From NCBI RefSeq assembly GCF_936927845.1, contig NZ_CAKZHV010000057.1, positions 1 to 64,000 on the forward strand: a DNA stretch of 64,000 nucleotides, given 5' to 3'. The notes beneath the pieces are model-generated. The model was given only the letters and a program-made list of their open reading frames with translations. It did no database searches and was not told where the DNA came from. Source of the stretch: an uncultured Sphingomonas sp. (GTDB lineage: Bacteria; Pseudomonadota; Alphaproteobacteria; Sphingomonadales; Sphingomonadaceae). Positions 15,570 to 25,173 of the stretch are shown here, piece after piece (the stretch's first letter is position 1; every line of letters begins with the position of its first letter). The position numbers and the translations under genes are program-made.

Positions 15570-17567
15570 GTGACCAGCAACGCCCCCCTGCGCTCACCGG
15601 AGCCATCGCGCGCCCAAACCGCCTTTCTCGCGCGCCTGTTGCGCGATCGCACCGCCAATGCGCTCGTCATCATGGCGGCGTCGTTGATCCCGCTCACCGC
15701 CTTTGCGGGATCCGCGGTCGACATGGGTCGCCTCTACGCGGTGAAATCGCGGTTGCAGCAGGCGTGCGACGCCGGCGTGCTCGCCGGGCGCAAGTTCATG
15801 AAGGCCGACGGCGCGACGCTTGATCCCAATGCGACGACGCAGGCGCAGAATTTCTTCAAGAACAACTTCCAGGCCGGCTGGGTCGCCACGTCCAACCCGA
15901 CCTTCACCCCGGTCAAGACAAGCGACCAGCAGGTGTCGGGGACCGCATCGGTGGTCGTGCCGATGACGATCACCAAGATCATGAGCGCGAGCGACACAAC
16001 CGTCACCGTCGCGTGCAAGGCGCGCTACGACATTTCCGACACCGACATCGTCTTCGTGCTCGATACGACCGGATCGATGGCGTGCCGCCCCGAGGACACC
16101 GAGGCGCAATGCAACCAGTACGTCCAGAACAATCCGGCGGTCCAGTACACGCGCCCGAACGACTCCTACGCAATGCCTGGGTACACCGCCCAGAAAGGCT
16201 ATGGCGTGCCCGAGACCAACGCGGGCAACGGATCGCGCATGAAGGCCCTGCGGCAGGCGGTGAAGGACTTCTACGCCACCGTCGACAGCAGCATCGATAA
16301 GAATACCCGCGTCCGGTACGGTTTCGTCAGCTACACCTCGATCATCAACGCCGGAAAGGCGATCTACTCGGTCAATCCCGCTTATCTGATCGGTGCGAGC
16401 GCGGGCGAGAAGATGGACTATGAGACGCGCGCGGTGACGGGCGAATATGAGATCAGCCGAGTCACGACGCCGCAGGGCAACAACAAGAGCCAGCAGGGCT
16501 GCACGTCGAGCGCGGGCACCCCGACGCGCAATCCCGCAGCGACGCCGGGCAACCCATATCCCTTTCGCGTAAGTGACGGCCGCGCCACCATCACCTCACA
16601 GGAGTGGGACGCTTCGCTCGGCTGCACCGACGTCGTCAAGACGATGGGCCCGGTCTGGACTTACGGCCAGTACCAGGTCGACGTGTCGCAGTACCTCAAG
16701 GGCGGAAACGTCGATGATCCGGCGCGAGTCGACGGTGCTACTGCTGCTTGGGACGGGTGCATCGAGGAACGCCAGACGCAGTCGGGCACCACCAGCTTCA
16801 ACTCCAGCTCGTACGACCTTGACCCCTCGCTGGTGCCTACGGGCGCGGTCGCGACGCGGTGGCGGCCCGCTTGGGCGGGGATCACCTGGGCGCGCTACAA
16901 CTACGCATCGACGGCGGCACAGCAGAGCAATGACGAGGATTTCAGGCCCTATCCTTACGGATCGTCTTACCCTGGCGTGAACCTGGGATCCGACGCACGG
17001 CGCCAATCCGGCTATTATTCTTGCGGCAAGCCGATCCGCCGCCTCTCGGTCATGTCAGCCTCCGACGTTGCGAATTACGTCGACGCCGACGATTTCAAGC
17101 CGGTCGGCGGTACCTACCACGACTCCGGCATGATCTGGGGGGTGCGCCTGCTCGCGTCGAGCGGCATCTTCGCGGCCGACAACACGGGGCGCACCGGCCA
17201 GCCGACGCCCAAAAAGGTCATCGTCTTCCTGACCGACGGCAACATGGCGCCGAGCCCGCTGATCTACAGCCAGTACGGTCTGGAATATTACGATCGACGC
17301 GTCAGCGCCGGCGATTTCGGAACCGCTGCGGACAAATATGCTGCCCTGACCAAATACCACAACGCCCGCTTCCTCTACGAGTGCGATCAGGCTGCGAAGC
17401 TGAAGATCGACGTCTGGACGGTGGCGGTCGGCATGGGGACGACGCCCGAACTGACGCAATGCGCCAGCAACAGCGGTCAGGCACTCTACACCACCACCGG
17501 CAGCGGCCTTGCCAGCCTGTTCCAGAAGATCGCCAAGCAGGTCGCCATGCTGAGGCTCGAGCAGTGA
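15570..17567 (+). CDS. TadG-like pilus assembly protein with von Willebrand A domain
   Basis: The N-terminus holds the TadE/TadG prepilin-like helix (ANALVIMAASLIPLTAFAG) followed by AVDMGRLYAVKSRLQQACDA. A vWA domain runs through the rest, with the MIDAS motif DTTGSM (in IVFVLDTTGSMACRPE) and a later VIVFLTDGNM strand. It is about 665 residues, exported and inner-membrane anchored. Tad-type minor pilins or scaffolds act in Flp pilus assembly and adhesion. I chose GTG 15570. The stop overlaps the next gene as GTGA. No Tad ATPase, secretin or flp major pilin gene is in the window. Confidence 0.85.
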   Translation: MTSNAPLRSPEPSRAQTAFLARLLRDRTANALVIMAASLIPLTAFAGSAVDMGRLYAVKSRLQQACDAGVLAGRKFMKADGATLDPNATTQAQNFFKNNFQAGWVATSNPTFTPVKTSDQQVSGTASVVVPMTITKIMSASDTTVTVACKARYDISDTDIVFVLDTTGSMACRPEDTEAQCNQYVQNNPAVQYTRPNDSYAMPGYTAQKGYGVPETNAGNGSRMKALRQAVKDFYATVDSSIDKNTRVRYGFVSYTSIINAGKAIYSVNPAYLIGASAGEKMDYETRAVTGEYEISRVTTPQGNNKSQQGCTSSAGTPTRNPAATPGNPYPFRVSDGRATITSQEWDASLGCTDVVKTMGPVWTYGQYQVDVSQYLKGGNVDDPARVDGATAAWDGCIEERQTQSGTTSFNSSSYDLDPSLVPTGAVATRWRPAWAGITWARYNYASTAAQQSNDEDFRPYPYGSSYPGVNLGSDARRQSGYYSCGKPIRRLSVMSASDVANYVDADDFKPVGGTYHDSGMIWGVRLLASSGIFAADNTGRTGQPTPKKVIVFLTDGNMAPSPLIYSQYGLEYYDRRVSAGDFGTAADKYAALTKYHNARFLYECDQAAKLKIDVWTVAVGMGTTPELTQCASNSGQALYTTTGSGLASLFQKIAKQVAMLRLEQ

Positions 17568-18154
17568 TCGCGGCGCTTGGCCGGCGGCTGGCGCGCGATC
17601 GCCGCGGCGTGACGGTGGTCGAGTTCGCGATCGTGACGCCCGTCATGTGCACGTTGCTGATGGGTTTGTGCGACCTGATGTACCAATCCTACGCGCAGTC
17701 GATCCTCGACGGCGCGATGTACAAGGCCGGGCGCGACTCCGGGCTCGAGACCAACGCGCGCTCGGCCGCCGATATCGATGCCAAGGTGATCGAGATGGTC
17801 AGCATCCTCGGCCCCAACATGAAGTTCGAGCCCGTCCGGCGCAGCTATTCCAGCTTCCTGTTGGTCAAGCCGGAGAATTTCACCGACAAGAACGGCAATG
17901 GCGTGCGCGATCCGGGGGAATGCTTCGACGACGTGAATGGCAACAAGCAGTGGGACGCCGATCCCGGCCGTCAGTCGCAGGGCGGCGCGAACGACGTGAC
18001 GAAATACACGATGACCGTCACCTACCCGCGCCTGTTCCCGGTCGCGGGTCTGCTGGGCCTGCCCGACACGCAGACGATCGTCGGCGAAACCTTGTTGAAG
18101 AACCAGCCCTACAAGACGCAGGTCGTTCAGCCGCCGGAGTCGATATGCACGTGA
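17564..18154 (+). CDS. TadE-like pilus protein with dockerin-like calcium loops
   Basis: The N-terminal TadE signature (RRGVTVVEFAIVTPVMCTL) has the conserved Glu of prepilin-like helices. At about residue 110 two loops, DKNGNGVRDPGE and DVNGNKQWDAD, carry the spaced Asp/Asn pattern of EF-hand or dockerin calcium sites, in the exported part. The 196-residue protein starts at a GTG overlapping the tadG stop, so it is coupled to it. It probably forms a heteromeric pseudopilin with its neighbours. Confidence 0.83.
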   Translation: MIAALGRRLARDRRGVTVVEFAIVTPVMCTLLMGLCDLMYQSYAQSILDGAMYKAGRDSGLETNARSAADIDAKVIEMVSILGPNMKFEPVRRSYSSFLLVKPENFTDKNGNGVRDPGECFDDVNGNKQWDADPGRQSQGGANDVTKYTMTVTYPRLFPVAGLLGLPDTQTIVGETLLKNQPYKTQVVQPPESICT

Positions 18155-18876
18155 CCCTGGAAGCCCGGCGCTCGCTGCTCGACCGCGCCAGACGTCATTT
18201 CCGCCGGTTGGTGCGCGACCGTTCGGGCGTCGCGCTGATCGAATTCGCTTATTCGCTGCCGATCGTCCTCGGGCTCGGCTGCTACGCGACCGAATGCGCC
18301 AACATCGTGATCATGAACGAGCGCGTGAACCAGATCGCGCTGTCGCTCGCCGACAATGCCTCGCGCGTCGGCGACATGCAGAGCGACAATTCGTCGCAGC
18401 TACGCGAAATCGATGTCAACGATGCGCTAACCGCCGCCCGCCTCCAGGGCACGAGATGGGGCCTGACGCAATATGGCCGGATCACGCTGACCAGTTTGGA
18501 GGAGCATGACGGCAAGCAATATGTCCGCTGGCAGCGCTGTCTCGGGTTGAAGAAGGGTACGAATTACGATTCGCACTACGGCGTGGCGACGACGGACTCG
18601 GGTTTGCAGGCCTGGCCGAGCGCGCCCGGTAAGCAGGTGACCGGCATGGGCGACACCGGCGCAGTGGTCACCGCGCCGCCCGATTCCGGCGTCATGTTCG
18701 TCGAGATCAACTACGACTATCAGCCGGTCATCGGATCGAGCTGGATCCCCGACGGCTTCATGCTGCTGCACTACAACGCATCGTTCATCGTGCGCGACAA
18801 ACGCGTGTTCAGCCAGATCTACAACCCGGCCCCGGCAGCGACCAGATATACCTGCGACCGCTACACGACGACGTGA
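18145..18876 (+). CDS. TadE-like pilus protein
   Basis: This is a second TadE-type protein (243 aa). A basic start is followed by DRSGVALIEFAYSLPIVLGLG, where the Glu and following helix match the TadE/F pattern. The large C-terminal part is beta-rich and probably periplasmic (VMFVEINYDYQPVIGSSW near the end) with two cysteines. The ATG at 18145 has a GGAG site and lies 10 bp inside the previous gene, giving a tightly coupled trio. The partner machinery is not in the window. Confidence 0.82.
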   Translation: MHVTLEARRSLLDRARRHFRRLVRDRSGVALIEFAYSLPIVLGLGCYATECANIVIMNERVNQIALSLADNASRVGDMQSDNSSQLREIDVNDALTAARLQGTRWGLTQYGRITLTSLEEHDGKQYVRWQRCLGLKKGTNYDSHYGVATTDSGLQAWPSAPGKQVTGMGDTGAVVTAPPDSGVMFVEINYDYQPVIGSSWIPDGFMLLHYNASFIVRDKRVFSQIYNPAPAATRYTCDRYTTT

Positions 18877-18897
18877 GCGGCCGCAGATAGTTGTGCG

Positions 18898-20358
<1,461 letters not shown>

Positions 20359-20359
20359 G

Positions 20360-21409
20360 TCAGTACTTCTCCACCAGAACGTCGGTGTACAATTCGGAAG
20401 GCTCCGGCTCGGGGGTGCTTTCGGCGAAGTCGGCGGACTCGTTCACCTGGCGGCGGATGTCCTGCTCGATCTTCTTGAGCTCGTCCTCGGCCACGCCCTG
20501 TTCGGACAACAGCTTCTTGACGTGTTCGATCGGGTCGGACTTGTCGCGCACCGCCTGCACTTCGTCGCGCGAGCGGTATTTGGCGGGGTCGGACATCGAG
20601 TGACCGCGGTAGCGATAGGTCTTCATCTCGAGGATGATCGGCCCCTTGCCCGCGCGCACCCAAGCGAGCGCTTCTTCCGCCGCGCCGCGTGCCGCCAGGA
20701 CGTCCATGCCGTCGATCTGCAGGCCGGGAATACGGAAGCTCTCGCCGCGGCGGTACAATTGGTCCTCGGCCGAGGCGCGATTGACGCTGGTGCCCATCGC
20801 ATACTGGTTGTTCTCGATCACGTAGATGATCGGCAGCTTCCACAGCTCGGCCATGTTGAAGCTCTCGTACACCTGGCCCTGGTTCGCCGCGCCATCGCCG
20901 AAATAGGCCAGCGCCACGCCGCCATCGTTCCGGTACTTGTGCGCAAAGGCGAGACCGGTGCCGAGCGACACCTGCGCGCCGACGATGCCATGCCCGCCGT
21001 AGAACTTATGCTCGACACTGAACATGTGCATCGAGCCGCCCTTGCCCTTCGAGATGCCGGCCTGACGCCCGGTCAGCTCCGCCATCACGTCCTTGGGCGG
21101 GATGCCGCACAACAGCATGTGGCCGTGGTCGCGGTAGCCGGTGATGACCGAGTCATCCCCCGACAGCGCCGACTGCAACCCGACCGCGACGGCTTCCTGA
21201 CCGATGTAGAGGTGGCAGAAACCGCCGATCAGGCCGAGGCCGTAGAGCTGCCCTGCCTTTTCCTCGAACCGGCGGATGAGCAGCATCTGCTCGTAGAATT
21301 TCAGCAGCTCGTCCTTCGAGGCCGCATAGGGTTGCGGCTCATTCGGACGCACGCGATTGGACGTAGGTGGCTCGCTTGGCGCGGGTGCGCGGGCGGGGGC
21401 TTTGGCCAC
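20360..21409 (-). CDS. pdhA: Pyruvate dehydrogenase E1 component subunit alpha
   Basis: PdhA carries the thiamine diphosphate site: FGDGAANQG through VIENNQYAMGT is the GDG(X)nNN cofactor motif. The phosphoserine-loop region YRYRGHSMSDP is also present. The N-terminal 25 residues are Pro/Ala-rich. I chose the GTG at 21409 (MAKAPARAP), preceded by ACGAGG; an open frame to 21475 runs through the promoter region. It is the first gene of the pdhA-pdhB operon; E2 and E3 genes are not seen here. Confidence 0.95.
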   Translation of the reverse strand: MAKAPARAPAPSEPPTSNRVRPNEPQPYAASKDELLKFYEQMLLIRRFEEKAGQLYGLGLIGGFCHLYIGQEAVAVGLQSALSGDDSVITGYRDHGHMLLCGIPPKDVMAELTGRQAGISKGKGGSMHMFSVEHKFYGGHGIVGAQVSLGTGLAFAHKYRNDGGVALAYFGDGAANQGQVYESFNMAELWKLPIIYVIENNQYAMGTSVNRASAEDQLYRRGESFRIPGLQIDGMDVLAARGAAEEALAWVRAGKGPIILEMKTYRYRGHSMSDPAKYRSRDEVQAVRDKSDPIEHVKKLLSEQGVAEDELKKIEQDIRRQVNESADFAESTPEPEPSELYTDVLVEKY

Positions 21410-21446
21410 GGACAAAAACCTCGTACCTGGGGAAAGGGATGCGGGC

Positions 21447-21475
21447 CTATAGGCGCGATTGACGCGCACCTGCAA
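21447..21475 (-). promoter_or_regulatory. Candidate sigma-70 promoter of pdhA
   Basis: On the minus strand TTGCAG (21475-21470) and CTATAG (21452-21447) are separated by exactly 17 bp, at a sensible distance (about 40 bp) from the pdhA GTG. The match to TTGACA/TATAAT is partial. Confidence 0.4.
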
Positions 21476-21563
21476 CGCTTGCCGCTACGACAGCCGTGAG
21501 CCGGCGTGAGTGCCAGCCTCAGCAGTTGCCTCGCGCTGCACCCCCGCCTAAGCCGCTCGCCAG

Positions 21564-22844
21564 ATGGAACAGACCGTGCACCCGCTGCGCATCGCCAATT
21601 TCCGCGCCTATTGGCTGTCGCGTTTTGCCGGCACCATCGCGATCAGCGCGCAGGCGATCATCATCGGCTGGCAAGTGTACGGCATCGCGCGCCAGACGAT
21701 GGACGTGCAGGAGGCCGCCTTCCTGCTCGGCATGATCGGGCTGGTGCAGTTCGTGCCGTTGTTCCTGCTCACCCCGCTCGTCGGGCTGGTCGCCGACAGC
21801 GTCGACCGACGCTGGATCGTGCGCGCGACCACCGCATTGCTGTGCACCGTCGCGGCGACGCTCGGCTACCTGACCTATACCAATACGCTGACGCTGCCCG
21901 CGCTGTTCGGCGCGGCGGTGCTGGTGGGGGTCGCGCGCGCCTTCTCCGGCCCGGCCTATTCCGCGCTTGCGCCCAATCTGGTGCCCAAGGAGAGCCTGCC
22001 GACCGCGATCGCGATCAGCTCGATCGCGTGGCAGACCGGCACGATCGTGGGCCCGAGCGTCGGCGGGTTCCTGTACGGGCTCCACCCCGACATCGCTTAT
22101 GGTGTGGTATCGGGAATGCTGCTCGTCGCACTCGCGCTCATGTTCATGATCGGGCGCGTACCGCAGCCGCCGGCGCAGAAGGATCGCCGCCCGATGCAGC
22201 GCATCCTCGACGGCTTTCAATATGTGCGGCAGAACCGGCTGGTGCTCGCCGCGATCACGCTTGATCTCTTCGCGGTGCTGCTGGCGGGCGCGACCGCGCT
22301 GCTGCCGATCTACGCGCGCGACATCCTGCACGTCGGTGCAACGGGGCTCGGCTTTCTCGCCGCCGGCATGGGGATCGGTGCCGCGTCCACCGCGCTGTGG
22401 TTCTCGTTCAACCCGATGAAGAAGAACGTCGGCGTCAAGATGCTGGTGGCGGTGGTCGTGTTCGGGCTCGCGATCCTGACCTTTGGCATCTCGCGCTCGT
22501 TCTGGCTCAGCCTAGCCGCGCTGATCGTCGCAGGGTGCGCCGACATGGTGTCGGTGTATGTCCGTACCTCATTGATCCAGCTCCACACGCCCGATGCGAT
22601 GCGCGGACGCGTCAGCGCGGTGTCGCAGCTCACCATTTCGGCGTCGAACGAACTGGGTGAGGCGGAAAGCGGCTTGCTCGCCTCGCTGCTCGGCCCCGTC
22701 GGCGCTGTGGTCGCGGGCGGCATCGGCGCCATCGCGATCACGCTTGTCTGGGCGCGGCTTTTCCCCGAACTCAAGAACGCACGGACCTTTGACCCGCCCG
22801 AGGCGCTAGAGCCCGGACCGCAGAACGGAGGCATACAGCCATGA
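21564..22844 (+). CDS. MFS transporter (EntS-like efflux family)
   Basis: This inner-membrane protein of 426 residues has about 12 hydrophobic helices. The MFS loop motif (LVGLVADSVDRRWIVRA) follows helix 2, and a central cytoplasmic stretch (RVPQPPAQKDRRPMQRIL) separates the two halves. The pattern LVARAFSGPAYSAL-like (VARAFSGPAYSALAPNLVP) is typical of the EntS/MFS_3 group of exporters. The substrate is not known. The stop overlaps the cysK ATG as ATGA, so the pair is co-translated; an exporter linked to cysteine synthesis is possible but unproven. Confidence 0.88.
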   Translation: MEQTVHPLRIANFRAYWLSRFAGTIAISAQAIIIGWQVYGIARQTMDVQEAAFLLGMIGLVQFVPLFLLTPLVGLVADSVDRRWIVRATTALLCTVAATLGYLTYTNTLTLPALFGAAVLVGVARAFSGPAYSALAPNLVPKESLPTAIAISSIAWQTGTIVGPSVGGFLYGLHPDIAYGVVSGMLLVALALMFMIGRVPQPPAQKDRRPMQRILDGFQYVRQNRLVLAAITLDLFAVLLAGATALLPIYARDILHVGATGLGFLAAGMGIGAASTALWFSFNPMKKNVGVKMLVAVVVFGLAILTFGISRSFWLSLAALIVAGCADMVSVYVRTSLIQLHTPDAMRGRVSAVSQLTISASNELGEAESGLLASLLGPVGAVVAGGIGAIAITLVWARLFPELKNARTFDPPEALEPGPQNGGIQP

Positions 22845-23761
22845 AGGCGAACACCATTCTCGACACGATCGGCAACACCCCGCACGTCCGCGTGCAGCGG
22901 CTGTTCCCCGACAGCGAAGTGTGGATCAAGTCGGAGCGCGGCAATCCCGGCGGCTCTGTGAAGGACCGCATCGCGCTCGCCATGATCGAGGCGGCGGAGA
23001 AGTCGGGCGAGTTGAAGCCCGGCGGCACGATCATCGAGCCGACGAGCGGCAACACGGGCATCGGCCTGGCGATGGTGGCGGCGGTGAAGGGCTACAAGCT
23101 CGTCCTCGTCATGCCCGAGAGCATGTCGCTGGAGCGTCGCCGGCTGATGCTCGCTTACGGCGCGACCTTTGATCTGACCCCGCGCGAGAAGGGGATGAAG
23201 GGCGCGATCGAGCGCGCGCTGCAGCTGGTCGAGCAGACCGACAATGCGTGGATGCCGCAGCAGTTCGAGAATCCAGCCAACGTCGACGTGCACGTCCGCA
23301 CAACCGCGCAGGAAATCCTGAACGACTTTCGCGACACGCCGATCGACGTCATCATCACCGGCGTCGGCACCGGCGGGCACATCACCGGCGTCGCCGAGGT
23401 GCTGAAAAAGGAATGGCCGAACCTCAAGGTATTCGCGGTTGAGCCCGCCGCCTCGCCCGTTATCGGCGGCGGTCAGCCGGGTCCGCACCCGATTCAGGGG
23501 ATCGGTGCTGGCTTCATCCCGGCGAACCTGCACACGCAATTGCTCGACGGCGTGATCGAGGTCGACGCCGCGGTCGCCAAGGACATGGCGCGGCGTTCGG
23601 CACGTGAGGAAGGCATGCTGGTCGGCATCTCGTCGGGCGCGACGCTCGCCGCGATCCTGCAGAAGCTGCCCGACCTGCCCGACAACGTCCGCGTGCTCGG
23701 GTTCAACTACGACACGGGCGAGCGTTACCTGTCGGTGCCGGACTTCCTGCCCGAACAGTGA
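22841..23761 (+). CDS. cysK: Cysteine synthase A (O-acetylserine sulfhydrylase)
   Basis: This PLP enzyme makes cysteine from O-acetylserine and sulfide. The PLP Schiff-base Lys41 lies in NPGGSVKDR, the substrate loop is PTSGNTGIGLAM, and the phosphate-binding glycines are in GVGTGGHITG. SSGATLAA lies near the C-terminus. Its 306 residues match the A type, as does the late loop FNYDTGERYLS. It sits between an MFS gene and a wall hydrolase, overlapping both by 4 bp. Confidence 0.95.
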   Translation: MKANTILDTIGNTPHVRVQRLFPDSEVWIKSERGNPGGSVKDRIALAMIEAAEKSGELKPGGTIIEPTSGNTGIGLAMVAAVKGYKLVLVMPESMSLERRRLMLAYGATFDLTPREKGMKGAIERALQLVEQTDNAWMPQQFENPANVDVHVRTTAQEILNDFRDTPIDVIITGVGTGGHITGVAEVLKKEWPNLKVFAVEPAASPVIGGGQPGPHPIQGIGAGFIPANLHTQLLDGVIEVDAAVAKDMARRSAREEGMLVGISSGATLAAILQKLPDLPDNVRVLGFNYDTGERYLSVPDFLPEQ

Positions 23762-25146
23762 GCGGTTCCACATCGGGCGCGCAGGTCACACCGGGCCTGC
23801 GCGCGATCCTCTCGTTCGTCGCGGTCGCGGCGGTGGCCGTGCCGGCATGGGTGGTCACGCACCCGCCGGCGATCGCCGCGCGTCCGGCAGCGCTGCGCGC
23901 GCTCGCCAAGCGCACGGTCGTGCCCGCGACCGTCCTTCCTCCGGTAGAGCCGGTCGAGTTCGTCGCGCTCAGCCCGCAGGACGCGAAGGCGTTCAACGAC
24001 AGCGTACCGTTCGTCACCGGCCCGAACCCGGCGGCGCGGCCGTTCCGCATCGCCGGCGACGCCGCCAGCATCGCGCGCGCGACCGACTGCCTCGCCGCGG
24101 CGCAGATCTACGAGGCGGGCAACGATCCAGAGGGGCAGCGCGCGGTCGCGCAGGTGATCCTCAACCGGTTGCGCCACCCCGCCTTCCCGAAGACCGTTTG
24201 CGGCGTGGTGTTCGAGGGGCAGGAACGCAGCACCGGCTGCCAGTTCACCTTCACCTGCGACGGCGCGTTGACCCGCTGGATCCCGACCGAGGCGATGTGG
24301 CGCGATGCACGCGCGCTGGCGGCACAGGCGCTCTCCGGCCGGGTCTACAAACCTGTCGGCTATGCGACGCATTACCATACCGACTGGGTCGTGCCTTACT
24401 GGCAGTCGAGCCTGGACAAGATCGCGGCGGTGCACAGCCACCTGTTTTTCCGCTGGGCGGGGTGGTGGGGCACGCCGCCGGCGTTCAACCGCACCGTCGC
24501 CTCGGTCGAGCCGAGCATCGCCAAGCTTGCGACCATTTCCGACGCGCACCGCGACGGCGGGGTAGTGGACGAAACGGAGGAAGCGCTCGCGGCGGTGCTG
24601 CCGCTGTTCGCCGATCTGCCCGGCGACGCGCCGATCGCGCCCGGCGTGTTGCCGCTCGCGCAACCGACCGCGTTGAAGCCGCTGGCCGAAGCGCCAGACA
24701 CGTTCCTGGTCGTCATCGACCCGCGCCAGCCCGACGCGCTGCCGGCGCTCGCGCAGCGTGCCTGCGGCGAACGGCTTCGCTGCAAGCTGATGGGCTGGAG
24801 CGATGCGCGGCTGGTACCCGCGGGGATGACGATGTCGCCGCAGCAATATACGTCGATGGGGTTCAGCTATCTGCGCGATCGCAGCAACGGGTTCGACCGC
24901 GTGCTTTGGAATTGCGGGCAGTTCAAGCGCGCTGACACGGCGCAGTGCATGCGCGGACGCGGATCGATGACCGCGGTGCCCGTCACGGGTTCCGCACCGC
25001 CGCCTGCGACGCCCGCGACTACGCGCGGACCTGCTGCACTGCACGGCGTTCGCCGCGCAGCGCCCGCGGCTGCCACGCCGACCGAGGCAAAGCCCGCTGC
25101 GAGCGGCGATCAGGCCGGTGAGGCGGGTACGACCGCCGGCGAGTGA
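23758..25146 (+). CDS. Cell wall hydrolase of the SleB family
   Basis: The N-terminal membrane helix (AILSFVAVAAVAVPAWVV) is followed by a SleB-type domain at about residues 110-230. It contains AQIYEAGNDPEGQRAVAQV, with the candidate catalytic Glu, then VILNRLRHPAFPKTVCGVVFEG and CQFTFTCDG, all signatures of the hydrolase_2 family. The remaining C-terminal half (VPAGMTMSPQQYTSMG) has no recognised domain, and the end is Ala/Pro/Thr-rich. It likely trims peptidoglycan in the periplasm. GTG 23758 overlaps the cysK stop. Confidence 0.85.
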   Translation: MSGSTSGAQVTPGLRAILSFVAVAAVAVPAWVVTHPPAIAARPAALRALAKRTVVPATVLPPVEPVEFVALSPQDAKAFNDSVPFVTGPNPAARPFRIAGDAASIARATDCLAAAQIYEAGNDPEGQRAVAQVILNRLRHPAFPKTVCGVVFEGQERSTGCQFTFTCDGALTRWIPTEAMWRDARALAAQALSGRVYKPVGYATHYHTDWVVPYWQSSLDKIAAVHSHLFFRWAGWWGTPPAFNRTVASVEPSIAKLATISDAHRDGGVVDETEEALAAVLPLFADLPGDAPIAPGVLPLAQPTALKPLAEAPDTFLVVIDPRQPDALPALAQRACGERLRCKLMGWSDARLVPAGMTMSPQQYTSMGFSYLRDRSNGFDRVLWNCGQFKRADTAQCMRGRGSMTAVPVTGSAPPPATPATTRGPAALHGVRRAAPAAATPTEAKPAASGDQAGEAGTTAGE

Positions 25147-25173
25147 CGCGCACCCGCCGGCGGTCACGTCGGG

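Noticed and set aside
23725..25167. Open frame of 480 codons on the minus strand opposite the SleB-type hydrolase
   Set aside because: Arg-rich shadow frame with no motifs. The plus-strand gene has a signal anchor, family motifs and translational coupling to cysK.
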